This document shows, one piece after another, positions 17,501 to 28,800 of a stretch of 64,000 nucleotides of DNA. The stretch is taken from the NCBI GenBank assembly GCA_943788935.1, contig CALSSE010000017.1, positions 296,001 to 360,000 of the forward strand, written 5' to 3'. The notes under the pieces were generated by a model. That model searched no databases and had not been told where the DNA came from. It saw only the letters and a list, made by a program, of their open reading frames with translations. The position numbers were made by a program, and so were the translations under genes. This DNA comes from an uncultured bacterium. Lineage in GTDB: Bacteria > Myxococcota_A > Bradymonadia > UBA7976 > VGTA01. Every line of letters starts with the position of its first letter. Positions within the stretch are counted from its first letter, which is position 1.

Positions 17501-17541
17501 TCTCTCTTGTGAGAGAGGCGACAACACCTAGACGCTGTCGC
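17501..17541. terminator. Two short hairpins between convergent genes
   Basis: TCTCTC-TTGT-GAGAGA (17501-17516) and GCGACA-12 nt-TGTCGC (17518-17541) lie between the convergent HprK-like and giant lipoprotein genes. CTCCTTAAGGAG (17549-17560), a perfect palindrome, covers the giant gene's stop. No clear U-tract is present. The position suggests bidirectional termination. Confidence 0.35.
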
Positions 17542-17552
17542 TCAGCTTCTCC

Positions 17553-20500
17553 TTAAGGAGTGGCTGTGATCTGAACATCTACAGTGACAACCCCTGAGTT
17601 GCTCAGACTGAAGCCATCCACGAAGACATAGTAGATGCCTTCGGGAACAGCGGTGAGTGAGAGCAGAGAGTCGAGCTCACCAAAGTCTCGGTCATCGTTG
17701 TAGTCGTAGGTGGCCGAGGCATCATCACAGTCCGTTGACCTCATATGTAGATAAGTATCATGTCCCGACGTGAGATCAATGGTCACGTCAGAGGTCTCGC
17801 TGAGGATCAACACGAAGGGAACCTCAGGTCCATTCGCAGAGGTAGCGCGGGTATAGTTATTCTCGCCGCCGGTCGTGTCTACCATGAAGTTAGCGCTCTC
17901 GGTGACAATCTCCATCTCTTCATTGTAGAGAGAGCATGAGGGACCCTCTGCTTCTCCGCCAGCGAAGATACACAGATCATCATTAGGATAGTCAATTTGC
18001 CCATCCATATCATTATCGAGACCATCAGAGCACTCGGGGAGCTCAAAGTCAGGCTCAGCATCAGTGCTCTCGATGAGATCAATTTCGCTCGCACATCCTA
18101 CATCGTCACTGTCGATCGCGCCATCGCCATCATTATCAATTCCATCGGCGCACTCTTGAGTATCTACGGTGATATCCACAGTGAATGGATCAGCTGAGGA
18201 GAACTCAGTGCGGTGGATGATCAAGAAATAGAGGCCGGGCGCGACGTTATTAAAGGCTCGAGGCCCGGGCGAAGAGCTAGTGAAACACCCTAGTTCAGTC
18301 TCCTCTAGATCACATTCACTACGGAGCGCTACATAAGTGGAAGAGAAGTTATCAGGAGAGTCGGTCACGGAGACCGTCACCTTAGAGATCTCATCGACAT
18401 AGATGGCATAGACCGCCTCTTGACCAGCGCTAAAGCCACAGCTGACCTCGATCCCTTCAAAATCATCAACAGGGCTGAACTCATAAGAGCCTCCCTCGCC
18501 GCTGACCACACCAGCGATATCATAATTGTTACAGCTAGGCATCTCGAAGGTATCTCCTAGAGTGAGGCACTCAGGATCATTCGGATAGTCGATCAGCCCA
18601 TCCATGTCATTATCTACTTCGTCAGCACACTCAGGTGTCACGAACTCAAGATCATCGTCAGTATCCTCGGTGAGGTCACTGAGACTCTCACAGCCTAGAT
18701 CCTCAGCATCTATGAAGCTATCGGCATCGTTATCGATCCCATCAGCACACTCGATGGGGTTGATCTGAACATCGACAGTGAAGGGGTCTTCAGTAGCGAA
18801 CTCTGAGCGATGAACGACGAGGAAGTAGAGGCCTGGCTCTACATCTCCAAAGACCTTCGGTCCCGGAGCTGTAGTGAAGCATGCGACTTCACTCGCGGCG
18901 TTATCACACTCGGTGCGTAGCGCGGTATAAACGATAGCATCTTCACCATCCTCATCATCGGTGACATTGACGACGACCTCTGAGATCTGACTGACCTCGA
19001 TGGTGAAGACTGCTTCCTCACCGGAGCTGAATGAGCAGTCGACTCCAAAGCCGCTGAAGTTATCAGTCGGATCGAAGGAGTAAGCGCTGCCGGTGCCGGT
19101 GATCGTAGCGAGACTATTATACGTCTCACAGGTGAGACGCTCATAGAGGTCACCTGCCGCTTCACACTCGGTGTCTTCTGGGTAATCGGTGAGGCCGTCT
19201 CCATCATTATCGATACCATCTCCACAGGCTGGAGTCTCAAACTCTGGATCAGCGTCAGTGTTTTCGGTGCTGTCGACAGCATCTATGCAGCCGAGGTCGG
19301 CGAGGTCGATAAACCCGTCGGAGTCATTATCGATCTCATCAGCACACTCACGCGCGAAGCGATTAATCGTGACCTCGATGGGAGAGATATCGAGCGGATT
19401 GACTCGTTTAACGTGGAGATAATAGCGACCCGCTGGCAAGAGGGTAGTGCGAGCGTTCACGCTATTACCTTGGAGATTACAAGAGAGCTCATTACTCTCC
19501 ATCTCATCGTTATCTTCACAGGCGCTGCGGATATAAGCATAACGATCAAATCTACCAGCGTTGAGCTGAACGGTGACATCGGATAGCGCAGGGAGATCAA
19601 AGGAGATAACCGCCGCTTCACCATGTTGAGTAGCTCCCTCACAAGAGCCGAGGTCTTCACTATCGAAGAACTGATTCGGAGAGACTGTCGCAGTGGCGAC
19701 AAAGTCAACGAACTCTGCGTCAACTGAATCTAAGTCAGCGCATCGTAGCTCTTCGGTCAGGTCACCAGCCGCCCGACAATCGATGTCGGTTGGGTAATCG
19801 GTGAAGCCGTCTCCATCGTTGTCCACGCCGTCTGCGCAGAGGGGAGAATCGTCAAGGTTATTTGTCTCATCATCATCACGGCCGCTAGCACAGCCGGGGT
19901 CTTCGAGGTCGATGAAGCTGTCACCATCATTATCAATCTCATCCGAGCAGGCGAGGACAGGCTCACTCTCCGGGACGATATAGAAGCTGAGATTAAATGG
20001 AGAAGGGTCAGATGAAAAACGATGGGCCTTAAAGAAGTACCAACCGGGCTCCAAGTTCGTAGCGACAAAGATGTCCTCACCGAAGGTGCTCTCACAGAGT
20101 ATCTCTGCGTCTTCACCTTCACAGGTTGTACTGAGCGAGCGATAGACCGAGGATAAATCCCCATCATCATCGGTGACCACTACGCCTAGAGTAGAGGTCG
20201 TGTTGATCTGAACCGCATAGGTCACGGTCCCCGAAGAGCTAAAGGAGCAGCTCAAGGTATCAGTGAACTCCTCATTTGGCTCATAGCGGAATGAGGCGCC
20301 ATCACCAGTGACGATCTGAGGCTCAAAATCATCGCAGAGCCTACGCTCTATGTTATCACCCGCTCCACTACAGTTGCTGTCCTCTGGGTAGTCGATCAGC
20401 CCATCAGCGTCATTGTCGAGCTGGTCAGCACAGAGCGGCACAGGGAGCGCAGGGTCAGACGTCTCGCTCGGAGAGTCTCCATCGACACAGCCTGAATCGA

Positions 20501-23500
20501 AGAGGTCGATGAGGGTATCAGCATCATTGTCAACGCCATCATTACACTCGGTAACTCGGCTGACGAGCTGCACATCAACAGTGATCGCGCCAGTGTTCGC
20601 AGCGGCCCAATGTTCGATCATAAGATAGTAGCGACCTGTGGGGAGGAGCTCACCGATTAGAGTGCTCGCGTTACCGCTGATCTCGTTTATACACGTGGTC
20701 TCGGAGAAGAGGTCATCACAATCTGCACGCAGCGAAACCGCATATAATCCAGTAGACTCAGCGGTATCAGTCCCCTCAGCGTTGAGCGTGACATAGACAT
20801 CAGAGAGCTCAGTGACCTCGAAGATGACGGCAGCAGGCTGACCGATGTCAGCGCCACAGCTACCAGTGGTGACAAATGCAGCGCTCTTAGGAGGGTCGAC
20901 GAGGATTTGACCCGCGAAGTTCTCATCGAGGCTTAACTCTTGAGTAGGGAGCGCTGTGCAATATGTAGCGTCAGTTGTATCGCCTGCGCCGAGACAGTCT
21001 GGATCATCGGGGTAGCCGAAGAGTCCATCATTATCTAAGTCGGTACCATTAGAGCAGGCTGTGGGTGCCGGAGCGTCACCCTCGGTGAGATCATTAGCGC
21101 TGACACAGCCATCGTCAGAGAGATCGGTGAGAGAGTCTTCGTCATTATCTACTTCATCAGCACACTCACCGATAACGGGGATAAGAGAATTAATCCCCAC
21201 AATCATCGTCGCCGCGCCTGTGTTAGATGAGCTGAAACCATCCATGAAGACATAATATACACCGGGCTCGAGGAGATCGAACTCCAGGTAAGGTGAGTTG
21301 CTCACCGAGTCGGTTCCCTCACCTAAACCGCTGTCATCATCAAAGCCAACGGTCTCACCATTGTCACAATCATTTGACCTTACATGAAGATAAGCGTCAT
21401 ATCCGCTCTCTGGTTCAAAGATCTCCAATGAGACCTGAGAGGGTTGAGTGATCACCAACGCGAATGGGATTTCAGGAGAACCCGCTGAGAAGCCATTTGC
21501 ATATGCATCTGAGGCGGTCTCGGCGCTCGTATCAAACTCGAATTGAGTTGACTCATTCACGATCAGCATAGGCTCTGTATATGAAGCACAGAAAGGCGCC
21601 TCTGAGATTGCACCTGCAGAGAGACAGAATGTGTCCTCAGGATAATCAGTGAGGCTGTCCCCATCGTTATCGATACCGTCAGCACATACAGGTTGAACGA
21701 GATTAGGGTCGATCTCATTATCATCTACAGTGCTCGAGCAACCGGGGTCAGCGAGATCGATGAGACCATCTTCATCGTTGTCTATCATATCAGTACATGC
21801 CGTCTCAGGTACCTCTTGTGGCGTGATCTCGACGATCATCGTCGCAGCGCCACTGTTATTCGAGTTAAAGCCGTCCATAAAGACATAGTAAACGCCAGGA
21901 TTGAGGGTCTCTAAAGAGATAAACGGTGAATTACTCACTGCATCACTCCCCCCGGTGAACCCGCTGTCATCATTAAAGGCGATCGTATCACCCTCATCAC
22001 AGTCTTCTTCGCGAATATGGAGGTAAGCGTCATAACCCTCTTCAGGGTTGGCGATCTCTACCGATACCGCTGAGGGTTCAGTGATCACCAAGGCGAAGGG
22101 GATCTCTGGTGAGCTAGCGGAACTACCATTTGTATAGGCTTGTGAGGCTTCCATGTTGGTATCAAAGTCAAACATCGTCGACTCACTTACGATTCGTAAG
22201 TCTCCGGTATAAGCGTTACACACAGCTGCCTCTGATGTGCCACCAGCGCTGAAACAGAAGGTGTCCGCAGGATAATCTATTTGACCATCCCCATCGTTAT
22301 CGAGCTCATCAGAGCAAGCAGGGATGTCTGTGGCTAGATCTGTCTCTGAGTCATCGCTCGGTGAGACACAGCCGGGGTCTTCGAGGTCGATGAGACTGTC
22401 TTCATCATTGTCTAGGCCATCAAGACAAGCAGGGGGTGCGAAGATCTCGACTTGAATATCAATATTGAAGGGGAGAGGGTCAGTAGAAGCAGAGCGCTCG
22501 GCGAAGAGGAAATAAACTCCTGGCTGAATATTCTCAAAGGCTCGATCGGTCTCAGAGAGACCCAAACAGCTGATCTCACTATTACTGAGGTCACAGCGAC
22601 GTCGGAGGCTCGTGTAAAGTCGAGCGGGGCTACCATCAATCTCGGTGGCGGTCACGTTAATCGTTGAGAGCTCTTCAACAGTGATCGCGTATACTGCTTC
22701 AGCGCCAGTACTGGTCCCACAGCTTGGATTAGTACTGTCTTCTAGGGTAGCGGGATCAAAGAGATATTGTCCTCCTTGCATACTTACCTCGACCGCTTCG
22801 AGCTCTTGGCAACGTCGCTGCTCGACATCATCACCCGCGGCGATACAGTCAAGGTCTTCAGGGTAGTCAGTGAGGCTATCACCATCATTGTCGACGCCGT
22901 CGAAGCACTCAGGTACCTCATCGGGATCTACTTCGCTTTGATCGAATCGCTGTGTGCAACCTGGGTCAGCAAGGTCAATAAGGGCATCATCATCATTATC
23001 AATCTCGTCGTTGCACTCCCCGATGCGGCTAGTGATGCCTACAGTGATCTCCCACTCTTCATCCGGAGTTGAGACTCCATTAGCGCGCTCAATGACCAGA
23101 TAATAGACTCCCGCAGAGGTGAGCGGTAAGCGAGCGCCGCTATCTGTTATACAGCCGACGTCGGGGAGACTAGGATCACAGGCACTATAGAGAGAGATGA
23201 TAGACTCTGCACCTACACTGAAGTCTGCTCCTGCGTTCACTGAAATATCGACATCGCTCAGCTCATCTATAGTGAGCTCAACGACCACTTCAAGACCCTC
23301 ACCTTGTCCACAGCTTGAGGCGAAGAAGTTCCCACCATCGATGAACCGATGAGTGACACTTCCTCCCTCTTGTCCTAGTGTGTAAAGAGGAGAGGCGACC
23401 GTGCATACCGGATCCTCGAGCGCTCCACCTTGAGCGAAGCAGCCTGGGTCATTGGGGTAGTCGATGAGTTCATCTCCATCATTATCAACGCCGTCAGCGC

Positions 23501-25628
23501 AGGCTGGAGTCGTCGCCTCATCAGTCTCGTCGTTATCATAGAAAGTCGAACATCCGGGGTCTAGCTGATCGACGAGACCATCTTCATCATTATCCTCTTC
23601 ATCCTCGCACGCTCGTTGAGGGAGAGGTGTCACATCAATGTTCAGCTCCCCTGTGCCGCTACCGGTGCTATATCCATCTACAAAGATGAAGTAACGTCCT
23701 CGCTCTAAGCGTAGGTAGTTGAGGTTTTCTGGGTCATCAGCACATGAGTCTGATGGTTCAACGGTCTCGCAATCAGAGCGGAGTGATAGAACAGCATCAA
23801 AACTCTCGTTGATCAGGCTAATGTCTACTTGTGCTGGTTGATCGAGTTGCAGCTCGACCATTTGTTCGGGAGCGGCGCCTGTTGGAGAGTTACAACTTGG
23901 GTTATAATTATCGTTGAGACCTTCTGTATTAATTGGGACGATACCGCCAGCGAGTCCGATCACCGCTGATGGTTCGATATTGAGACAGCCGGGGCTCTCA
24001 TAGCGAGAACCTGCCGCTTCACAGCCGCTGTCAGCAGGGTAATCTATGAGCTCGTCGCCATCATTGTCGACGCCATCAGAACAAGCGGGGGTCAGCGTTG
24101 GATCTTCTTCACTCTGATCAAAGCCTCGAGCACACCCAACGTCTGCGAGGTCAATGAGATCATCACCATCATTGTCGATCCCATCATTACATTCGGTGAT
24201 AAGACTAGTGATGTTGATGTCGATGAGTGGGAACGCCGCGGGTGCTACAGCGGTATCGGCTGTATGTGAGTCGAGGAAGAGGAAATATTCGCCAGCCTCT
24301 AAGTTGAGAACGCGGAGCGGAGCACTGAGGTCTTCTTCACAGGCTACTTGGCTCGTGATATCGTCGCAAGTAGAGCGAATATAAGCAGAGAAATCAGCGT
24401 TAGGGTCTTCAAATGTCACCTCTACGTTAGAAGGCTCATCGAGGGTGATTAATACGACCGCTTCAGGTCCACTATTGGCTCTACAGCCATCGGTGAGACT
24501 GTCGATCGACATCTCATCGAAGGCGACTAACACAGAACCGCCCTCGCTGTCGACCTCATAGATATCAGCATAGTCGTTTTGGCAGAGGCGAGCCTCTCGT
24601 GTACCACCAGCGGCTGCACACTCAGGGTCATTGGGGTAGTCGATGAGTTGATCCCCATCATTGTCTATCCCATCACCACAAGCGGGCAGGGGATCAGGAT
24701 CAGTCTCATCTAAATCATCAGGCTGAGCGCAACCAGGGTCGGCGAGATCGATGAGTCCATCTCCATCATTATCCACTTCATCGCGGCATTGGGGCGCCCC
24801 CTCTGTGGTGACACGGAGTCGAAATGGTCCTGGTCCAATGGGGGCGCTACTCGTATCGACATACACATAGTATCTACCCGGAGTGACATCTAAAAGGTCT
24901 ACCGATGTACCCGGTGTCTCACTTGAGCCTCGATTACATGCATAATCTTCACCGAGAACCTCATTAAGTCCCTCACAACTATCTCGTACGTAGATCACTA
25001 CAGGATTGACAGTCTCAGGGAAGTCGGTGTCAAAAGTGACACGAGTGAGCGACTGGGTGACATCATAAGTAAAGGTCAACTCAGGTCCAGCATTCCCTCC
25101 ACAGCTCCCTTGAGTTTGGCTCTCACCAAAGGCAGAGAGGTCATAATCAACATAATCAGCGTTGGCGAGGGCAGCGTTGAGATTGATTAGATCTCTTTCA
25201 TAGCACGTGGTCGGCAATGGGTCATCGGACTCATCATCATCACTCTCATCAGCACACCCTGGGTCGGCTAAGTCAACAGAGCCATCTCCATCATTGTCTT
25301 CGCCATCTTGGCATTGAGTGGGAGGAATATCACCGCCCATGTCACCGGCGGGGGTCTCGCCAGCGGGGGTCTCGCCAGCGGGGGTCTCGCCAGCGGGGGT
25401 CTCGCCAGCGGGGGTCTCGCCAGCGGGGGTCTCGCCAGCGGGGGTCTCGCCAGCGGGGGTCTCGCCAGCGGGGGTCTCGCCAGCGGGGGTCTCGCCAGCA
25501 GGAGTTTCGCCAGCAGGAGTTTCACCGGCGGGAGGCTCTTCACCGCCGTTAGGTTCATCTATTTTACCGTCGTCACAGCCCCAAGCGATAAGGCTGAGCG
25601 CGATGATCCATGTCGTGAATTTATTCAT
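17553..25628 (-). CDS. Giant repeat lipoprotein with alternating calcium-type repeats and PPC-like domains
   Basis: A 2691-residue surface lipoprotein: signal M-N-K-F-T-T-W-I-I-A-L-S-L-I-A-W-G-C (acylated Cys18), then a P-A-G-E-T tandem tether (about 33-93). The rest is modular. I count 13 acidic repeats of type A (C-x-D-x-x-D-N-D-x-D-x-x-I-D-L-x-D-x-G-C, then D-E-T-D) and 12 of type B (same core but I-D-Y-P-x-D-x-x-C-x-x-A-G). Each A or A+B unit is followed by a PPC-like beta-sandwich of about 110 residues ending in G-x-Y-Y-x-F-V-D or a close variant, 13 in all. The Asp/Asn pattern is typical of Ca2+-binding loops and the two Cys of each repeat should form a disulfide. AGGAG precedes the ATG at six bases. 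The product is likely displayed on the cell surface in adhesion or binding; its ligand is unknown. Confidence 0.9.
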   Translation of the reverse strand: MNKFTTWIIALSLIAWGCDDGKIDEPNGGEEPPAGETPAGETPAGETPAGETPAGETPAGETPAGETPAGETPAGETPAGETPAGETPAGETPAGDMGGDIPPTQCQDGEDNDGDGSVDLADPGCADESDDDESDDPLPTTCYERDLINLNAALANADYVDYDLSAFGESQTQGSCGGNAGPELTFTYDVTQSLTRVTFDTDFPETVNPVVIYVRDSCEGLNEVLGEDYACNRGSSETPGTSVDLLDVTPGRYYVYVDTSSAPIGPGPFRLRVTTEGAPQCRDEVDNDGDGLIDLADPGCAQPDDLDETDPDPLPACGDGIDNDGDQLIDYPNDPECAAAGGTREARLCQNDYADIYEVDSEGGSVLVAFDEMSIDSLTDGCRANSGPEAVVLITLDEPSNVEVTFEDPNADFSAYIRSTCDDITSQVACEEDLSAPLRVLNLEAGEYFLFLDSHTADTAVAPAAFPLIDINITSLITECNDGIDNDGDDLIDLADVGCARGFDQSEEDPTLTPACSDGVDNDGDELIDYPADSGCEAAGSRYESPGCLNIEPSAVIGLAGGIVPINTEGLNDNYNPSCNSPTGAAPEQMVELQLDQPAQVDISLINESFDAVLSLRSDCETVEPSDSCADDPENLNYLRLERGRYFIFVDGYSTGSGTGELNIDVTPLPQRACEDEEDNDEDGLVDQLDPGCSTFYDNDETDEATTPACADGVDNDGDELIDYPNDPGCFAQGGALEDPVCTVASPLYTLGQEGGSVTHRFIDGGNFFASSCGQGEGLEVVVELTIDELSDVDISVNAGADFSVGAESIISLYSACDPSLPDVGCITDSGARLPLTSAGVYYLVIERANGVSTPDEEWEITVGITSRIGECNDEIDNDDDALIDLADPGCTQRFDQSEVDPDEVPECFDGVDNDGDSLTDYPEDLDCIAAGDDVEQRRCQELEAVEVSMQGGQYLFDPATLEDSTNPSCGTSTGAEAVYAITVEELSTINVTATEIDGSPARLYTSLRRRCDLSNSEISCLGLSETDRAFENIQPGVYFLFAERSASTDPLPFNIDIQVEIFAPPACLDGLDNDEDSLIDLEDPGCVSPSDDSETDLATDIPACSDELDNDGDGQIDYPADTFCFSAGGTSEAAVCNAYTGDLRIVSESTMFDFDTNMEASQAYTNGSSASSPEIPFALVITEPSAVSVEIANPEEGYDAYLHIREEDCDEGDTIAFNDDSGFTGGSDAVSNSPFISLETLNPGVYYVFMDGFNSNNSGAATMIVEITPQEVPETACTDMIDNDEDGLIDLADPGCSSTVDDNEIDPNLVQPVCADGIDNDGDSLTDYPEDTFCLSAGAISEAPFCASYTEPMLIVNESTQFEFDTSAETASDAYANGFSAGSPEIPFALVITQPSQVSLEIFEPESGYDAYLHVRSNDCDNGETVGFDDDSGLGEGTDSVSNSPYLEFDLLEPGVYYVFMDGFSSSNTGAATMIVGINSLIPVIGECADEVDNDEDSLTDLSDDGCVSANDLTEGDAPAPTACSNGTDLDNDGLFGYPDDPDCLGAGDTTDATYCTALPTQELSLDENFAGQILVDPPKSAAFVTTGSCGADIGQPAAVIFEVTELSDVYVTLNAEGTDTAESTGLYAVSLRADCDDLFSETTCINEISGNASTLIGELLPTGRYYLMIEHWAAANTGAITVDVQLVSRVTECNDGVDNDADTLIDLFDSGCVDGDSPSETSDPALPVPLCADQLDNDADGLIDYPEDSNCSGAGDNIERRLCDDFEPQIVTGDGASFRYEPNEEFTDTLSCSFSSSGTVTYAVQINTTSTLGVVVTDDDGDLSSVYRSLSTTCEGEDAEILCESTFGEDIFVATNLEPGWYFFKAHRFSSDPSPFNLSFYIVPESEPVLACSDEIDNDGDSFIDLEDPGCASGRDDDETNNLDDSPLCADGVDNDGDGFTDYPTDIDCRAAGDLTEELRCADLDSVDAEFVDFVATATVSPNQFFDSEDLGSCEGATQHGEAAVISFDLPALSDVTVQLNAGRFDRYAYIRSACEDNDEMESNELSCNLQGNSVNARTTLLPAGRYYLHVKRVNPLDISPIEVTINRFARECADEIDNDSDGFIDLADLGCIDAVDSTENTDADPEFETPACGDGIDNDGDGLTDYPEDTECEAAGDLYERLTCETYNSLATITGTGSAYSFDPTDNFSGFGVDCSFSSGEEAVFTIEVSQISEVVVNVTDDEDGEDAIVYTALRTECDNAASEVACFTTAPGPKVFGDVEPGLYFLVVHRSEFATEDPFTVDVQINPIECADGIDNDADSFIDAEDLGCESLSDLTEDTDDDLEFVTPECADEVDNDMDGLIDYPNDPECLTLGDTFEMPSCNNYDIAGVVSGEGGSYEFSPVDDFEGIEVSCGFSAGQEAVYAIYVDEISKVTVSVTDSPDNFSSTYVALRSECDLEETELGCFTSSSPGPRAFNNVAPGLYFLIIHRTEFSSADPFTVDITVDTQECADGIDNDGDGAIDSDDVGCASEIDLIESTDAEPDFELPECSDGLDNDMDGQIDYPNDDLCIFAGGEAEGPSCSLYNEEMEIVTESANFMVDTTGGENNYTRATSANGPEVPFVLILSETSDVTIDLTSGHDTYLHMRSTDCDDASATYDYNDDRDFGELDSLLSLTAVPEGIYYVFVDGFSLSNSGVVTVDVQITATP
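25351..25530 (-). repeat. 15-bp minisatellite, 12 copies, coding P-A-G-E-T
   Basis: Twelve head-to-tail copies of a 15-bp unit (plus-strand GGGGTCTCGCCAGCG). The nine plus-strand-leftmost copies, which lie distal to the gene start, are identical; the three nearest the start carry a few substitutions. It codes the tether right after the lipidated Cys of the giant lipoprotein. It is also open in antisense frames, but those frames are shadows of the repeat. Confidence 0.97.
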
Positions 25629-25714
25629 ACATGCTCCTGTTATAGGGTTAAATGTGGAGAGGCTGAGGGCCTCTAGTGAGATTTAGATTAAGTATTATCA
25701 TAGGTATCTATCAT

Positions 25715-25777
25715 AGGTATCAGAGGTATCAGAGGTATCAGAGGTATCAGAGGTATCAGAGGTATCAGAGGTATCAG
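25715..25777. repeat. 9-bp tandem repeat in intergenic region
   Basis: Seven exact copies of AGGTATCAG sit in the 230-bp gap between the two giant lipoprotein genes, about 90 bp upstream of the 2691-residue gene's start. The rest of the gap (25629-25858) shows no gene. The array lies in the promoter or leader zone and could change spacing by slippage. Confidence 0.95.
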
Positions 25778-25858
25778 GAGCCAAGTCTAAGGATCTGGTC
25801 ATGGATCAGTCATCGGCAGTCCAATGATTTAGACGATGACCTCTTAAAAACAGAGAGA

Positions 25859-28800
25859 TTAGTCGTTATCGCCGGCATCACAGATGCCATCGGAATCGCT
25901 ATCTACTCCATCATTGCTCTGGTTTGGTCGTCCATCAATCGCGCAGTCGTCACAGGTATCGAGATCAAAATCAGCGCAGACAAAACGGTTAAGGTCATCG
26001 GTGTCCAATGTCGCGGGGATCTGATCACCATCCGCGTCAGGGTCACAGAGGTCACCGATGTTATCGACATCTAGATCAGCTTGATCTGAGTTAGAGACCT
26101 CAGGGCAGTTATCGATGTCGTTTACTTCACCGTCGCCATCGAGGTCATCGTCACAGAGGTCACCGAGGTTATCTTCGTCCTGATCTGCTTGGTCAGGGTT
26201 AGCGAGAGTAGGGCAGTTATCGATGGTGTTCAGGACATCATCACCGTCGAGGTCACTGTCACAGAGATCACCGAGGTCATCGGAGTCTTGGTCGGTTTGA
26301 TCCGTGTTAGAGACATCAGGGCAATTATCTTGATCATTATCGACGCCATCATTATCGCGATCATCATCACAGGCGTCTCCCTCACCATCGCTGTCAACGT
26401 TATCTTGGTTAACGTTAGCGATCAAAGGACAGTTGTCATCTTGGTCAGCTACAGTATCATTGTCATCGTCATCATCACAGAGGTCACCTAGCGCATCAGT
26501 GTCGTTGTTGAGCTGAGCGTTGTTGGCGATATTAGGGCAGTTGTCTTCGGTATTGATGAAGTCATCACCGTCGATATTGTCGTCGCATAAATCTCCAATA
26601 TCGTCGAGGTCTAAGTCTTCTTGAGCATCGTTGAAGATGAGAGGACAGTTATCGCTGTCATCGTTGAATTGGTCGCCATCATCATCGAGGTCCCCAAGGT
26701 CGCATAGACCATCGTCATCAGTATCTTGACCATCGTTCGCCTCCTGGATCCCCGCACCCGCTGAGCAATCATCGCAGCTATCTTGATCGCGATCACCACA
26801 AGCGAGTGGGTCAAGGGCGGTATCGGGCTCATCTTCATTGGGAACGGTGTCCCCATCGATATCATCATCGCCGAGGTCACAGAGTCCATCTCCGTCTAAG
26901 TCATCTCCATCATTGTTTGGCGTACTGCGGCCAGCGATCGCGCAATCATCACAACCGTCTTCATCATTATCTCGACAGATCAATTCATTGAGAGGGTTTT
27001 CGTCGGCGACGTCGGCGATGAGATCATTATCATCATCAGGGTCGCAGGCGTCACCTTGTCCATCACCATCATAGTTATTTTGATCTTCATTGGCGACGGT
27101 TGGGCAATTATCCCCATTAGGACCTTCATTGATGTTATCACCGTCGACATCTTCATCACCGAGGTCGCATAGGCCATCCATGTCGAGGTCATCGCCGTCG
27201 TTATTGGGTTGAGCGCCCTCTCCTAAGATACAGTCATCGCAGAGGTCTCCGTCGCTATCTTGACAGCTGAATTCGTTGAGAGGATCTAGGTCGTCGACGT
27301 CGAGTACTCCATCGTTGTCATCATCATCCTCTCCATCATCACAGAGGCCATCTTCATCATAATCAGGACCGATCCCTCCTTCACAGGGAGGATCTAGGCG
27401 TCGAGCATCGACGGTAAGTTTCACCCACCCTCCATCACCGAAGCGAGTGTCGACAAAGATAAAGTAATCGCCCGGACGGGCCTCTCCGATGATGATTCGT
27501 CCACCACCGCTAGGAGCGCTCGCTCCGTCACTACAGCGATATTCAGTGTTACTCGCTTCACAGTCACTACGGACGTATATAACACTAGGGCTTTGAGTCT
27601 CTTCATGGTCAGCGCTGATCTCAAGTCGCGCATTTTGAGGGTTTCGGTAACGGAAGACGACCTCGCGGGTATTTCCACCACCACACGTACCAGAGAAGCT
27701 CTCTCCGCTAGCCTCATCGGTCGCGGTGTTGACGATCGCCTCGTTTTGGCCAAAGAAATACTCTTTGAAGCGAACGCCATCACCGCAGAGCTCTACTTCA
27801 TCATTGGCAGAGGCCGATACACAACCGGGGTCGAGGGGGAAGTCGATCAGCCCATCACCGTCATCATCATCATCATTACTGCAGAGTGGGTAGGTGTCTG
27901 GATCAGCTTCATCACGGTCTTCAGGGAGTGTACAGCCAGGATCACGAGGATAGTCAATACGACCATCACCATCATCATCGATTCGGTTTAGACAGGCGGC
28001 GAGGGGAACCTCTTCGATCTTTAGGTCAACGACACCTCCTGCGCCTGCCACTCCATCGACAAAAATGAAATACTCACCAGGAGAGAGGTTCTCTACGTAG
28101 AGTTGATGTCCAAAGGTCTCAGTGTCTTGATCCTCACGAATACAGCCGAGCTCAAAGTCAGGGTCTAAGCACTCCGTACGACGAATATAAAGTGTAGTGG
28201 GTACCTCTGTACGCTCTCCTCCAGTGGTAACGATTAAAGCCTCTACCGGTTCTTCGAGGACATAGCTGAACACTAACTCTGGGCTCCCTTGCCCTCCACA
28301 AGATCCGGCGCTCTCAAAGAGACCACGACTGGTGTTGACGGTGATCTCCTGGTCTTGACGAAGGCGGGGAGGATCATAGATCTCACCACAGGTTCCTCTC
28401 TCACTATAATCACCGGCAGATATACAGCCATCATCTTCAGGGAAGTCAGCGTATCCATCTCGGTCATTATCCATCCCGTCCATACATTGAGGAGGAGGTG
28501 TTTTGTCGGCCTCATCACGGTCACCTCGACCTGTACAGCCGGGGTCATTGGGGAAATCGATGAGTCCATCAGCGTCATCATCTAACCCGTTAAAGCATTG
28601 CGGCTCTAACGCAGGATCAGTCTCATCGACATCTCCAGCGGCGTTACAACCAACATCAAAAGGAAAGTCGATCGCGTCATCAAAGTCATTATCGATTCCA
28701 TCTGAGCAAGCGGGATCTCCATCGGCGTTGCTCTCATCTTGGTCGGCGGGCGATATACAGCCGGGATCCTCTTCGTCGGTGTAGTTATCACGATCATTAT

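Noticed and set aside
25308..25686. Long antisense and alternate frames across the P-A-G-E-T repeat
   Set aside because: They exist only because a 15-bp repeat without stops is open in several frames; no ribosome site or domain supports them.
25715..25777. CRISPR array
   Set aside because: The repeats are 9 bp and directly adjacent with no spacers; no cas genes are present. The same applies to the other arrays in the window.
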